64,000 bases of DNA, from positions 1 to 64,000 of the forward strand of contig JABCPU010000068.1 in the NCBI GenBank assembly GCA_016800925.1, given 5' to 3'. Both the position numbers and the translations under genes were made by a program. The notes under the pieces are model-generated. The model did no database searches. It was not told the origin of the DNA and saw only the letters and a program-made list of their open reading frames with translations. Source of the DNA: Suillus spraguei (Eukaryota > Basidiomycota > Agaricomycetes > Boletales > Suillaceae). Position 1 is the first letter of the stretch. Each line of letters opens with the position of its first letter. Positions 20,045 through 32,554 of the stretch are shown here, in pieces.

Positions 20045-23000
20045 TCATGTGTGTGACGACTTTTCCGTCTCATCGATTGCCCATCCAGCCAGCATAGCTG
20101 CAAGGCCACAAGGAATGTAGAAGATGCAAGATAAGACCGCGAGGGAAGTGACCAAGGGACTCCGGAGAGGCATTGGGAGCACGTCGGGGAATTTGAGGCT
20201 ACCGCGGTGAGGGATTTCCTCCATGGCCGCAAATAATTTGTCAAGCATCTTGTGTACATCCTCTAATGTCAGGTGTCATGGTGTTAGATCCCGGTGACGT
20301 TTGAGAAAAAGCCCAAGTTACCTTCCCGTGGGTCTGAGCCATGATACTGTAGTTTTAGGCTCTTTGAGAAATACCCGCTTCTGACAAATTTAAAATCCGC
20401 GTGCTCTCGCACACGAGCCCGTATAATTCCTCCAAAAACATGAGCATGTATGAGGCGCCTATCGTGCGATGCAACATACCGTCCTCAGATAGTGCAAGGA
20501 GAGCCGCCGCACCGCCAACAACACGGTAGGACCGATCATTCACCAACAATTTCAGTATCTGCGGGTATTCATCCAATATGACCGATTGAAACTCTTGCAT
20601 GACAAAGGTCCTTTCAGAACCATGATGAATCCCGAAAAGAGTGCGAAGGGCCATTGCAGCATTCTGTTGCGAGTCCCACTTCTGGTGGTTCAAGGCCGCC
20701 ACTATGGCTCGGAATATGGGGATCTTAGATTCCTTAACCAACTCTTGACCATCGGCTTGACAAAATTTTATATAAATCATTGTGCATATAAATGCGCGCT
20801 CACGATAGTCAGACATGATGTCCAAGAAATCAAACGCTGCATGATTCAGCGCTGCTTCACCCTTTTTAAACATAGTACAGAGGGCCGCTGTTGTGTGGGC
20901 TTGGAGAACAGCTGCTCTCAGGCCATCTATATAAGGGTGTTGAGATCTCAAGAGGAAAAAGGCAGCAGCGCACAAACTCACCATTGCGCATAAGCCGTCC
21001 AAGCACTTCCTTACCGGGTTCATTCTCGACCGACCCATTAAATGATCCTTGTTTGAAAACACTGACGATATAGTCAGGTGCGGATAGCTCAAACATGGCT
21101 GTTCTGGTGTTTTCTGAATTGCATTGGATAAGATTCAATCATGACATCACGTAAAAAAAACAGACCGTAGTCCAGGATACGAGACAACGCGTAAGCTGCA
21201 AGCAAACACTTCTTCTGGTTTTTTAAATTATTGACCAGCGTCTCAACGACCTTTTCTTTGATTGCGCTCAATCGTATAAATGCTGAATCAGTTTTAGTGG
21301 CAGAATGAATATTATCGTATAAGAAACTCACGATGAGGAAGAATCGACAACATCGCGAGAATAGCTCCGCTACTTGTTTCGTGCTTGCGATTTTTCATCA
21401 ATGACGCTAGGTTCTTGATGTGTCCTTTGTTAATCAAGTCATCTTGAACGTCAACTGGAAGTCTACTAGTCAGGTTCTACATATGAGTGTAGTGCATATG
21501 CCGTACCATGCACCGCAAGTTCGCGAAGGATTTCAATGGCAGGATCCTCGATATCAGTCAAGCGATGTTCCAACATGTTGACCAAAAGCGCGAGAAAACC
21601 ACTTTCTTGCTGCAGTAATTGCTTACGGAATGTATCTGAATCTTGCAATAAGCACATCAATTAAGCAACAGTGACATAAGAAACCGACCGTGTCTTGCAT
21701 ATGCACATATAACAGCGCCCACCGGTGGTGAGATGTAAAAGTCATGTTGCTTCAAACGTTGCATAAGCGTAGGAATTAGCTCTAGGACCTTAGCTTGCGC
21801 TACGTCTAAAATGGGCTGTCAAGCATACGTCTGCATTTAAAAGAACAACCGAAAATACCGTCATGGACAAGGGCAGCAAGTATGCGTAAGGCCGCTACTA
21901 GAATCTCTTCGTCTGTGATAGGACATGTTAGCTTGAACATAAAAGCACGTTCCGATCGAAAATTCACGTTCGCTATCAAGAAGATCAATGATATCCTTCG
22001 CGGCCTTTTCCGTTACAGCAGGTCGATACGCGGCTGAAGATATCAGTCACAAAGTGAATATCATCCCGATGTGCTGAATTACGAACCATGGCGAGCAAGC
22101 AACATCAAAGTCTGTGATGCATGGATTTGCACCATCAACGACTCAGTTTCAGAGACCCCTCCAAGGTCCAGTACACGCTGGAATGTTGATTCACTCAAGA
22201 TCTTATTCCCTGCTGCGGCATGCTTGACGAGGGCGGGAAGGGCTTTGCAAGCTCGAATCTGATCGATATTCTCCTTGCTCTCCAGCATTTTCAATACGTC
22301 AACGGCTGCCTTTTCCAAGTATTGCGCATCAAGTGTGGGCGCTACAGAAAGTGAGTGGACATCATGTAATCAGTTCACCGTGACTTACAGAGCTCGCTCA
22401 GTGCAACGGTAGCACTGACACGCACTTTCGGATCATCGCTGTAACGGACCAACTCATTTAACTGGCTCTCCCAGCTGTCTGATTTTCTAATCGCAGCCCT
22501 TCCTTGATCTGTAAAGTGCTCAGAAGATGAATCGCAATGAAGAGATAAAACACTCACCAAATGAAGCCATAAATGCTAGTCGGTCAACTGCGTCGAAACA
22601 CTCCACTCCATGCAACTGGATATCTCTTAAAAGTGAGGGCACAGCCGATGCATCAAAGATATCCTTCTCCCACAGTTGACCCAGTTTGGAAAGTCGATCT
22701 TGGCTGGCTGGATCATTCCAGTACATCAACTCTGGCCAGACATCGAAGTCCTTCCAGAATTTGGCCTTGGCTCGATAGTTGCCTTTAAAAAGGACAGAAG
22801 CATGAATCTTCTGTCCGGGAAGAATCACCCGAGGCGCGCCACGGTGGAACCTTCAGAAAATTTGAGTGAATTCACAGATACAAAGGCTCACAGCACATAC
22901 CCGGATGTGTGACTGTCTTGAGTGCCATAAACGACCCGCTTGACAGGAAAGAATTCAAGTAACCACCACCCTTTCCGTAGTGATTCGAACGTCCTCTTCT

Positions 23001-24410
23001 GCAAGTCATCCATTTTCCAGACAACCTCCGTGGGTTTCACCCTTAAGCCTGCCTCGACAGCCTCCTTGCGCATCCATAGCAATGGAATGTCACCTGATTG
23101 AAGCTTCTCATTGAGTCGATTACCTCCGCCACTGAAAATCACCGCTATTAAATCAAAGGTGCAGAGGTTTTAAAGTATTTGACGTACACGTCCGAGTGAC
23201 TACCTGCAAACCAGACCTCCTTGATGCGCTCGGAATGGGATCCTTCTGTCTTTGCACCATGGATATATTCAGGAAGGAATTTGACTCGCCGTTCATCCAA
23301 AGCAAGGGCATGTCTGAAGTAACACATATGGTGGTCACCATCAGTGGTCGCAGGTAGCGTTTTCCCCCTCACAACACCAACTGAAGATACAGTATCCCTG
23401 GGCATGAATAAATAAACGACGTCAACCATGTTTCATAGGTTAATGTCTTACCATACGCCGATGAAATGGATGTGGACGTGCGGTCTGCAGAATGTGCTCT
23501 TGAACGTTTCAGCAAGCTCATTCGCCCAGGCATCCTTGCGCCGAATTTTTTTTCCCGGTGAAATCTTGTCATCTATTTTCGAGTATAGCTCGAAAGCGCT
23601 AAATGTTGCCAAGATGAGAAGGAAGCGATGGTACGAGATGGGAGTGTGCCTACAATGGTATTTGCTCGTTGTTGCCAGGAAGAATTAAGCCGACCTAGAG
23701 TTTGAAATTCAATGTCCCTTTTCGGTTAGCACGTCAATTCGGACGACTCACGCGGTGTATCATTCCAGCAATTGCTCGAGCCTGGTAAGCACCTCTGGAA
23801 AAGCCTATGACAAGTTATAATCTAAGGCATCATTGTGTTTAGCACGAGAACCTACCGAAAAGGTAAATCCTATCACCATCTTGATAATTCTCTGATATCC
23901 ATCGATAGGCTGCCAGTATCACTTTTTCAAGATTCCTGGAATGTTGCTCGGTGATGCTATATAGAATTGAACCACCCCACATACCAGGCTATAAGCAAAT
24001 CCACCTTGTTACTCAGCCAATAATGAACATATGTAAGAGAGCGCCACGACGGCCGGGCATGAGTGCCCACTCCGCTGTTGTAATAAGTGAGTTGAGTTTC
24101 AGATTTCACAAGTTGGCTGTAGAGTTCGACAACATTGGTGTTCTGCGCAGTCGTTAGCCAAAAAGAATTGGATCAAGTACTACATACGCACCTTCAGTCC
24201 AAATCGGTTCGACGATCCATCAATACAGACTACTAAATTCCTGCCCTCCTTGTGTTTGGAGTACGGACATGTGTATTTATACGTAGGGTAGATTGTGGTC
24301 GCAGAGTTTGGACAAGATACATCAGCGGTGAGCGGTGGCTCTGTTGCAAAGGGGAGCATGTTTGCAACGTTGGGGAAGCTCTGCATAGAGTTCCGAACCT
24401 TATTATGCAT
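20045..24410 (-). CDS. DUF2235 alpha/beta-hydrolase fused to armadillo-like repeats, C-terminal membrane segment
   Basis: Start ATG at 24410. The N-terminal half is a DUF2235 (Tle1-like) hydrolase: NLVVCIDGSSNRFGLK at the start, the nucleophile elbow IGFSRGAYQARAIAGM at about 23811-23764, then VWDTVSSVGVVRGK, and WFAGSHSDV joined across an intron to GGGNRLNEKL and PLLWMRKEAVEAGL. DUF2235 members include bacterial type VI phospholipase effectors, but the substrate here is unknown. A linker (22,850-22,560) leads into many short exons with helical repeats of HEAT/armadillo type (for example AAMALRTLFGIHHG, VVGGAAALLALSEDG), 22,560-20,355. A hydrophobic stretch (LVTSLAVLSCIFYIPCGLAAM, truncated here in meaning, 20,170-20,090) near the end looks membrane-spanning. 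More than 15 introns. Convergent with the PDAP1-like gene, 127 bp apart. Confidence 0.82.
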
Positions 24411-25570
24411 TTATCAGGCGCTAGAATATGCGTGCAATGTATCAAAACCAGGCGAGCGCGTAATGGTTAGCGCACTTCTCGATCAAAGATTAGCGCCATG
24501 ACTTATTCGAAGCATCATGTAAGATACGCCTTCGAGCTAACGCCCTTTGAGTATCTTGTGCGGAATATGGGCGCACGATAACGAAACTTTAATCAGATCG
24601 TTCCATGGAACATGTTTCACGGAAATTAGCTTCTTGAGAAGGTCACCTGAATAGCGGCGACCGACGTCCTGGGGCAATGAGTATTAGCTTCAAGGGCAAG
24701 AGGTCGCATGTCATTGTTAAGGCCTTCATCTAAAAGAGCCAACCTGTTTGAAGCGAGTTCAAAAGTTGTTCCGAACAACGAAAGGATCCCTAGTGGTCGA
24801 AGGAAATGTCGGATGCCGGGCCTAACACGTAAGTCGTTGCAATCTTATAACGCCGACTCAATCGAGTTATTTACATTTGATAAATCTCACAATAAGCACT
24901 TGATTTCCGCCTGGATATGTCGCACTGCAGCAATGGACTACTATCGCGATAATGATAATAGATACAATCCACTGTCAATAGCAGGAGTGGCCACCATAAC
25001 ATGGCTATGTTATATCACACAGAAACAGACACCAGTGGGTAGTTACAAGCACTGAGCAGTGATTCCTGCATATGCATCAGTCACGGTGACAGTAAGATCA
25101 TTATCATGCAGAACATTACTGTACCTTCGTATATGGAGGCAACCGTGAATCGCGCGTAGTACACAACTATATTACAAAGTTAGCAACCTTGTTTAATTGG
25201 ACCACCGGTTGCTCATGAAGCAGGATTCCCCTCTGTGCTGGATTACTGACTACTCAGACCAGTACTAACCAGTGAACTCCACGAATCACAAGTTTTCTGG
25301 TTATATTAGTCATACTGACATACTCACGGACCAACAATCTCAAATGAAGCCAAGGCAGCGCGCAGTTCAGAACAGAGAGCAGCCCGATGGCAATGACGTC
25401 GAGAAATGATGTCGGCGCATTGACCAATTATGACCCTCAGTAAGATATAGGTGATAGGAGGATAAATGGTATTGCTCCCCAAGAACAATAACATGTATTG
25501 TAACTATAAGATATTAAGATACTGAAAAGGGACTGAAAACAAAAACGCACTGCAGTATTAACTCTAGTGT
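24411..25570. other. Intergenic; no supported gene
   Basis: An open stretch at 24708-25055 on the plus strand has no recognisable motif and is AT-balanced like its surroundings. Near 25,120 a sequence around GTATATGGAGGCA is repeated imperfectly near 26,770. Confidence 0.4.
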
Positions 25571-26210
25571 CTATTTGAGCTTGGAGAATAATTTTGGTGC
25601 AGCACACGCCTTAGCATAATGTTAAATGAGATCTTTCGAGGGTAAGGACAGAATATACATACATCGGCACAGTGCATCATGCTGTATATGACGCTGTTAA
25701 CAAGGATGTTAAGGGGAGGAGAAAAGAGACTCACTGGACTACATATGAAGTAGCCGGTATAGGAAAGATCAATATGAATGTCATGTAGATAAAAACATAG
25801 GTGACCCACATCTACAACCACAGTATGTGAGCGTCATGAGAAATTGATATTCAAATACCAACTCACAGTTCCTCCACGCAGTCCTCGCCTTTAAAACCTT
25901 GTCCCGACTGCACCTTCTCCTGGCAGTGCTCGAAATGTCTCGTTAGAGAAGCGCATGCTGCTGAGTTTTTGCATTCCTCTATAATGGTAGGGTGAATCTG
26001 TAAACCAAAATGAAATCAACAGGAGAAAACAATATTTGTATCCAAAATGGAGACATACGTCCTCAGCTTCTCTTCCTCCTCAGACTCCTTCGCTGGTTCC
26101 CCTACCTCAGCAACTTCCTCCTCCTTGGTTTCGTCTTCTGGCTGCTTCTCCTCCGGAGCGTCACCGTGCACGGTATTGAAAAAAGACGAGAAAAACGATG
26201 TCACAGACAT
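25571..26210 (-). CDS. QCR6: Cytochrome bc1 complex hinge protein, subunit 6
   Basis: This small acidic subunit of ubiquinol-cytochrome c reductase sits next to cytochrome c1 in the intermembrane space. Start ATG at 26210 (SVTSFFSSFFNTVHG). A very acidic region follows (EEKQPEDETKEEE and onward), then an intron after YVSILD-type sequence. The hinge-domain exon contains HPTIIEECKNSAACASLTRH and FEHCQEKVQSGQGFKGEDCV, which hold the paired cysteines that form disulfides. After another intron comes MMHCAD, and the last exon gives ACAAPKLFSKLK and TAG at 25573-25571. All expected cysteines are present. The exon between 25,870 and 25,700 is short and its limits are approximate. Confidence 0.9.
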
Positions 26211-27130
26211 GGACGCGACTGACTTTACAGTTAGACTCTTCACACGAAGGAGCAACTTCGCGAATTTCCGGGTTGAGGCCTTGAGGCGCCGCTTCAACTA
26301 ATCTACACGGGAGATTCCGAGTGGGCTTATAGTTACATGGTACTGCTAGCAGTAGACTGATCACGATTACTGATATCGAGTATTGGTTACTCCCTTGCGC
26401 TTTAGAGGTTACACAACGTGAGATCAAGTCAGCTAATCCTTAACATTCTAGGATCTATATTTTGATTCAGGGGCTGTTGTTGGTCATTGTTCCCGATGAC
26501 CTGCAACTGGGTTAACACCGCGGCGCGATGCTTTCACTTTGAAGCTTCCGCACTCATTTTGCTTCATGTCATTGAGATAGCGCACTTATTTTTGCGGTCA
26601 CTGAAAGCTCAAGTATGTAGGTATAGTTCTCAGGAAAGGCTGCACATAGTGGTACCAATCTTCTCGGATGTCAATCAACGCAGTAACAGTGAGCCACGGC
26701 TTTCCTGTCATTATCTCATCCGTGCTGATAGGCTTTAATTTCACTGCTATTCAGGACTACATTTTATACTGTACCTCCGTATATGGAGGCAGCTGTAACG
26801 CGTCACAGGACCTCAGTTGTGTAACAATCGCAAGCTCAGCGCTTTTACGGAACTATCTGGAGCCACCGCAGCAAGTGAGCATGTGCACTTTAAGTTTCCT
26901 ACTGTCAACTAGTGGTCATGGGGCTTCGAAGAAGAAATAATAAGATGGGCTTCCGCAGGGCTCAACAGCTCTCGTTCCAATTATACTACTTATCTCTTGC
27001 CGATAAGCCTAACCGCGTGCCTTGCCCCTCGAACACATTGGTATGGGTGAGTCAAGGATAGTATATATATTTCGCTTCTTTGAGCGGTGGTGTCGTAACC
27101 TCGAGTCCAAGTCTGCCTAGTGGTTTGAGA
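26211..27130. other. Divergent intergenic region between QCR6 and the OPT transporter
   Basis: About 920 bp with no supported gene. A TATATATAT stretch near 27,062 lies about 70 bp upstream of the transporter ATG and may be its TATA element. A palindrome CCTCCGTATATGGAGG occurs near 26,770. Confidence 0.4.
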
Positions 27131-29940
27131 ATGGCGACCGCAGTTTCTCAGGACCAGGACCAAATAACTTATAGACAGTCCATATCTTCTCACTCGGAGA
27201 AGGAGAAGAATGCCATCACCACGGACATTACCTCGGTGTCTGGCGGCTCTGAAGGGCTAGAGCCGCACGTGCAATTCATAAACACAAATGATCCATTTCC
27301 TGAGGATCCAGATGCCCCTGTTGAGGATCAACAGCTAACTGTTCGAGCCGTGCTGGTTGGCTGCATGTTGGGAAGCATCATCGCAGCCAGCAACATCTAC
27401 CTGGGTCTCAAAGTCAGTTATTCTTTTATACGAGATATTTATTAATTTATGCACTCATCCTTTCGTGCAGACGGGATGGACGTTTGGCGCATCTTTATTC
27501 GGTTCAATCTTAGGCTTCGCTATCTTGAAACCACTATCAAGAAGTGCACCGACTTTTCTTGGCGGGGGCTATTTTGGGCCTAAAGAAAACAATGTTTGTC
27601 AGTCTGCCGCCACGGCAGCAGGAAGCCTGGGATTGCTCTTTACCTCGGGTTTTCCTGCCGCATACCAACTTGGGCTGCTGAGCGTCCATCCTAAAGATGA
27701 TATCGGCAGACTAATCACTTTCACGATTTGTTGCGCCTTCTTCGGTTTGAGCTTCACTCAGCCCCTGAGGAAATTCTACATCTTGAAGTTAAAGCTCGTA
27801 TTTCCCTCCGGCGTGGCTGCTGCATACACGATTCGATCTTTACATGTGGGCAAGAATGCAGAAGTGACAGCAAGGAAGAAAACCAAGATGCTGATCTACA
27901 CTTTCACCTTTGCCATTCTTTTACGGGTGGTCAGTGAGTATGCCCCGGGATTGCTATGGGATTGGCACATTTTCTACGCTTTGAATAGAATCGGGTGGAC
28001 TTCAGCGATCGCTGCTGAGAGTTGGGTGAGCATAGCATCCGTTATGGGCCGCGGAATATTTGTCTGATTCTCAATTGAAAGGGATGGATTTGGGAGTGGA
28101 CCCCCGCGTTCATTGGCGCAGGGATGCTTACAGGTATCAATGCCTCGTATAGCTTCCTCGGTGGAGTATGTGTTGTTGCTGCGACTGCACATAATACGTT
28201 GCTAATATGTTGCGATATGTAGAGTTTCCTCGCTTGGGCTATTTTGGGTCCCATAATTGTCGCCAAGGGAATAGTCCGTGCAAAACCCTCCATATGTTGT
28301 TACATACTGACCACTATTGAACCACCTATGACAGGCATTCGGGACCGCCGAAGATCCATCTATACCTGGATACATGAATTATATGGGAATGTGGGTGGCC
28401 TATCATTTCCTTCATATGAAAATCTCACTATTAGCAGGAGTCTTGAAAATCCGATCCAGCAGCCATCTCCGAGATACTGGCTGCTCTGGCCCGGTACACT
28501 GATGCTTCTCTGCGCAAGTTTCGCAGAAGTAGCATGTAATTGGAGGTCATTGTACGCCGCAATGCGATCCGCTTGCGGAGTGCTCCTGCAACGGTTTTCA
28601 AAAGACGGCAATGTAGTGGACGATGTCGTGGATACTGTACCCGAGCACGAACGCGTACCTTTCTGGGCTTGGGGTTCTGTACTAGTCCTCAGTACGATCC
28701 TTACATGCGTCATAATGGGCGTTCAGTTCGGACAGAACGTCGGTGTTACTCTCCTTGGTATGTACATTGACGTGTTAGATCGATTGCAAAGAGGAGCTAA
28801 TATTTTTCTTGCATCATACAGCGGTTGTGTTCTCTTTTTTATTCAGTTTCATTGGCTGTGAAAGTTCTGGTCGGACGAACATCAATCCCGTCACGTCAAT
28901 CGGTAATTTTGTAGAATAGTGAATTCGTTCACAAATGCTAACATCAATGACAGGTAATGCCTCGCAGCTCATTTTCGGAGGATTAGCAAGGGGTCAGAAC
29001 TATTCCCTCAAACGAGGCGAGCTCCTAAACTTGCTTTCTGGAATGTTGACGCTAGGTAAGCAAATCAATCGTTGAGCATCATGGGTGCTAGAATGTCGTG
29101 AATCAAACAGGTGCTTCGGAACAAGGTATACTAGTTTTATTATCAAAACCTTGAAATTTTGTCGACGTGCAATTTAGCTGGGGACATGATTGGGGATCTC
29201 AAAACCACACACCTCCTCCGCGCGTCCCCAAAGGCTGTTTTTGTTGCTCAACTCTGCGGCGCTGTGGTATCGATTTTCATGTCTGCTGGTCTCTACGTCG
29301 TGTTTTCCACCGCGTACCCGTGCATCAACGATTTGAGCTACACGACATGCGCCTTCCCCGCACCTGATGTACAGTCATGGCGCGCAGTTGCTGTTGCTGT
29401 ATCTTCGAGCACGTTGCCCATTCCACCGTCTTCTGGATATGCTGCCATCGCACTTGGATTGGTGGCCGTCATTTCTGTCGTGGCCAAGTATACAGTAGTT
29501 CCTCCGAAATATCACGACTTCATACCGTGAGTGGTTTGCTACCGTGTTCCTGCTTCATCTGACGTAGAAACGAAGCAACTTCAATGCTATTGGAATTGGC
29601 TTCATAATGAGTATGTGACTTATGTCTTGGTGATTGGTCCCCTTGCTTATTGTGCAGATGTCTGCACGTACCCTCTGGCAATGTTTTTTGGCTCGACTAT
29701 TGCATTTTTCTGGAGAAGAATGTGCGTTTCATGAATTTTTTGGATACTCTGATAGCTTCTTCTGACATCTCGTACAGGTTCTTTAACAACTACCAGATGT
29801 ATTGTTTTGTTGTGGCGGCAGGTTTTATTGCAGGGGAAGGTCTCGGTGGCATCGTGAACGCAATTTTCACAATCTCGGGCGTTTCTGGTGCGACGTACGG
29901 GACATCCGTCGGGTGCCCCGGTGGTGTTTATTGCGGATAG
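27131..29940 (+). CDS. OPT family oligopeptide/metal-chelate transporter
   Basis: This is a proton-coupled multi-pass transporter of the OPT superfamily, resembling the yellow stripe-like branch by its start. The ATG at 27131 opens a hydrophilic leader of about 75 residues. Then come LTVRAVLVGCMLGSIIAASN and IYLGLK, an intron, and TGWTFGASLFGSILGFAILK, the usual first membrane helices. Later segments include PTFLGGGYFGPKENNVCQSA, VFPSGVAAAYTIRSLH and, near the end, FIAGEGLGGIVNAIFTISGV. About 12 exons separated by 50-70 nt introns carry at least 12 hydrophobic helices. The stop TAG is at 29938-29940. The substrate (peptide or iron-chelate) cannot be decided from the sequence. Confidence 0.85.
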
Positions 29941-30687
29941 ATGTCATGTAGGACTAGAATCTAGATACAGATGTTTATCATTCCATGTCAACCAATACGG
30001 AGCTTCCTGCTGTCTTCCTTCTGCTCATACGGGAGACTCCACGAGTCACATAAGTGACGTGTCTGCGATCATATTTTATATTCAGTTCATCCAGCAGGAC
30101 AGGGAAGAAGGATAACAACCGGCAGGCTTGTGTTTGTGTGTGCGTGACTCCTCACTGTCTGGCATTGGCCGTCTTCCATCTCAATCGATCTCATTGACAT
30201 CAGGAAAACCCTCCACTGTTAGTTAGAATAAGATATCCTAATCGGACAGATTAGAAATATACATATAGTCAGTCACTTCAAAAAGCAGGTCAGAAGGAGG
30301 CGAACAACCGAAATGAAAAAAATACCTGGTGAGACAATAGCAGCCTCTCTCTCATCCATTCTATTCTGGACTTGCCCAAGTAGTCTTACCTTTATTCCCT
30401 GTCCTCCAGAAATAGTTTTCCCATGCTCCTCCAGAAGTCTATTGGCGCTCTATTGAGCAATACAGCCCTAGAGTTCATTATCAGTGAGAGAATGGGCTCC
30501 GGTTGGAGGGCACTGGGGTGGTTGAAAACATCAATTCCCCTTCGCCGAAGCTACTTGGAGGTAGTACCCCCCCATCACGGCTGGACAGGCGCATTAGAAC
30601 TTCGTATGGCTACTCTGGACAACAGATATCTGCGTTCACATGCTATAAAATTAATACAGGCAAGAACCTACGGAAATCTAGAAAATA
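29941..30687. other. Convergent intergenic region
   Basis: It lies between the ends of the OPT gene and the minus-strand gene at 30688. Open frames near 30,420-30,720 on the plus strand look like chance: no motif, and the region overlaps the 3' end of the opposite gene. Confidence 0.4.
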
Positions 30688-32001
30688 TTATAGCCCAGGG
30701 TTTTCTTGAGGTAGGGTACTGATTATCTTTTCACAAGCGGCCAAGACCATATTTCGACACATCACATCCATGACATAACTCCTTCTAACTCGCGCGACAC
30801 CGTCATAGTCCATCGAGATGCACATCTTCAGAATACTTGCAGCACCATCCAAAAGAGGACCGTGGAGCATAGATCCAAGCCTGTCTTTTGGTCCGCCTGT
30901 ATTCACGCAAGAGTTGAGTATGTGACACAAATACCACGTCGCATCCTTCCGCGCCAGAACCTCGAGCCTATCCTTTCTGCTGAGCACAGTTCTCCGTTTG
31001 TAGGGACGCAACGCCTGCAATGATTCCGGACCACGAAACGCTTCCTCCGGAGTCGCGTTGCCATCCATAGTCCCGTCGGCATTGATAGTAGTTCCTGTAG
31101 AGTACAGCAACTCTAACGCCCGTAATGATTCCAATGCTATGCGCTCCTTGATGCCAGCTATATACCCAGAGTAGAGGGGTGATATTGAGTCTAACAAATT
31201 CAGCGCCTCGTCAAGAAGAGTCAAGAGGTCCATACGAGCGTCGGGAACGAGCGTCTGGCTTGGAGATTTCGGTACCTTCTCTGTCTCTTTGCGGCTTTTT
31301 GACGTCCTCTTGGCCAAGTTTGTGTCTAGATGGTGCACGACGTATGCTTCGGATAGGAGAGTGAAGCTGCAGACGATGGTGATAAATAGGGTGTCAATGA
31401 GGCGGGATACAGCAATACTGCTGGAATTGCTATTATCCTGGTAGAAGAGGGCTGGAAGAGCGACACGCAAGACGTACACCAAGAGTGGAGAGGCCGTTGC
31501 GATTCTCAACTCGTTGAGTTCTGATGGAACAGACGACGTCGAGATATTTTGGAGGCCTATGAATTTACCGATAGTGTCTATTGTGCGTGTGATCGCAGCT
31601 AGCAGACGCGAGTTGTATTGTGGGTCGTTACCTGTTTGCAAACTTACTGAGTGAGAACACTTTGGAGGGAGGTGAATACTACAGTGAGGAATGGCGATGA
31701 TAGGTCTATTGCATTGAGGCGTTCTTCCCTAAGTCATGAGTCAAAAAAAATGAGGCGAATATGGGAGATTCGCACCTCCCCGCTTAGCAAGCCAGTCGTT
31801 ATCCTGAAGTTGAAGCTCCTGAGTTTACTAGCTTTCTTCGTTTTCCTCATTGGGGGAGCAGCATCCGAGTTGTCTGGTATATCCTTGGTTGCGTTTTGCC
31901 GCAGACGAACGAGTTCTACAAAATGATAATAAGGCTTGCAAAGAGAATGGCCTTGAAGACTCAAACATACCTGCTTCAGCGTCTTCCTGCTTTTTTTTCA
32001 A
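30688..32001 (-). CDS. Unrecognised protein, coiled-coil N-terminus and helical C-terminal domain (5' end unresolved)
   Basis: The main exon (about 31,640-30,688) is open for over 300 codons and ends at TAA 30690-30688. Upstream exons can be joined: LKKKQEDAEA, an intron with donor GTATGT and acceptor TTTGTAG, then ELVRLRQNATKDIPDN and KKASKLRSFNFRITTGLLSG. This gives a short coiled coil. Next is an exon containing ERLNAIDLSSPFLTVVF. The body has two fairly hydrophobic stretches (ASPLLVYVLRVALPALFY; LIDTLFITIVCSFTLLSEAY), so membrane association is possible. The join near 31,650 does not keep phase with any normal-sized intron I could find. The first exon lies upstream, across or beyond the poly-T tract. 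No family recognised. Confidence 0.6.
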
Positions 32002-32048
32002 CTCATTTAGGATGATTTCATATCATTTAGGACAAGTTGCTGATTGCT

Positions 32049-32049
<1 letters not shown>

Positions 32050-32117
<68 letters not shown>
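32050..32117. repeat. 68-nt T tract with a single C
   Basis: The tract is T48-C-T19 on the plus strand. It lies just upstream of the last resolved exon of the minus-strand gene, probably inside its intron or 5' region, where it would be poly-A in the transcript. Real length is uncertain because homopolymers of this size are error-prone in sequencing. Confidence 0.9.
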
Positions 32118-32118
<1 letters not shown>

Positions 32119-32554
32119 TTTATTGATATTTTGTGTTGCTCGGATATTTCCATGCTGATAAGGTTTGATGTTATGTGCAACTATGCCCCATCAGCCTATT
32201 TGTTTATAAGAACCTTTTCCGGCTGCATCGATCAGGTATCAGCCGCCCACATGATGTCAGAGAAAGCTTCACTGGTCGGCCCCACTAGCCAGCGGCGGCC
32301 GTTTCCTGTTCGCTTTATATTTCGCGTCTCCGTACAGGGACCATGCTGCAGGGACGTATGTAGTTTCGTTGCACTGTTTGTGCCTGGCTGCGGTTCTTCT
32401 ACAAACCCTGAGGTGCGTTTCACATTTACTTTGCATGTTGGCTTTCTTACTGTATTTCGTCTCTGAGCTCATTTCTTAGCTACTGTCAATTCTATCACAA
32501 ACGTTGAGGCTCGTTTTCTAGCTTCTACTTACTATTACATCCTGCTGTACCGAT

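Noticed and set aside
24708..25055. 115-codon ORF in the DUF2235-QCR6 gap
   Set aside because: No motif or splice partners; composition like surrounding intergenic DNA.
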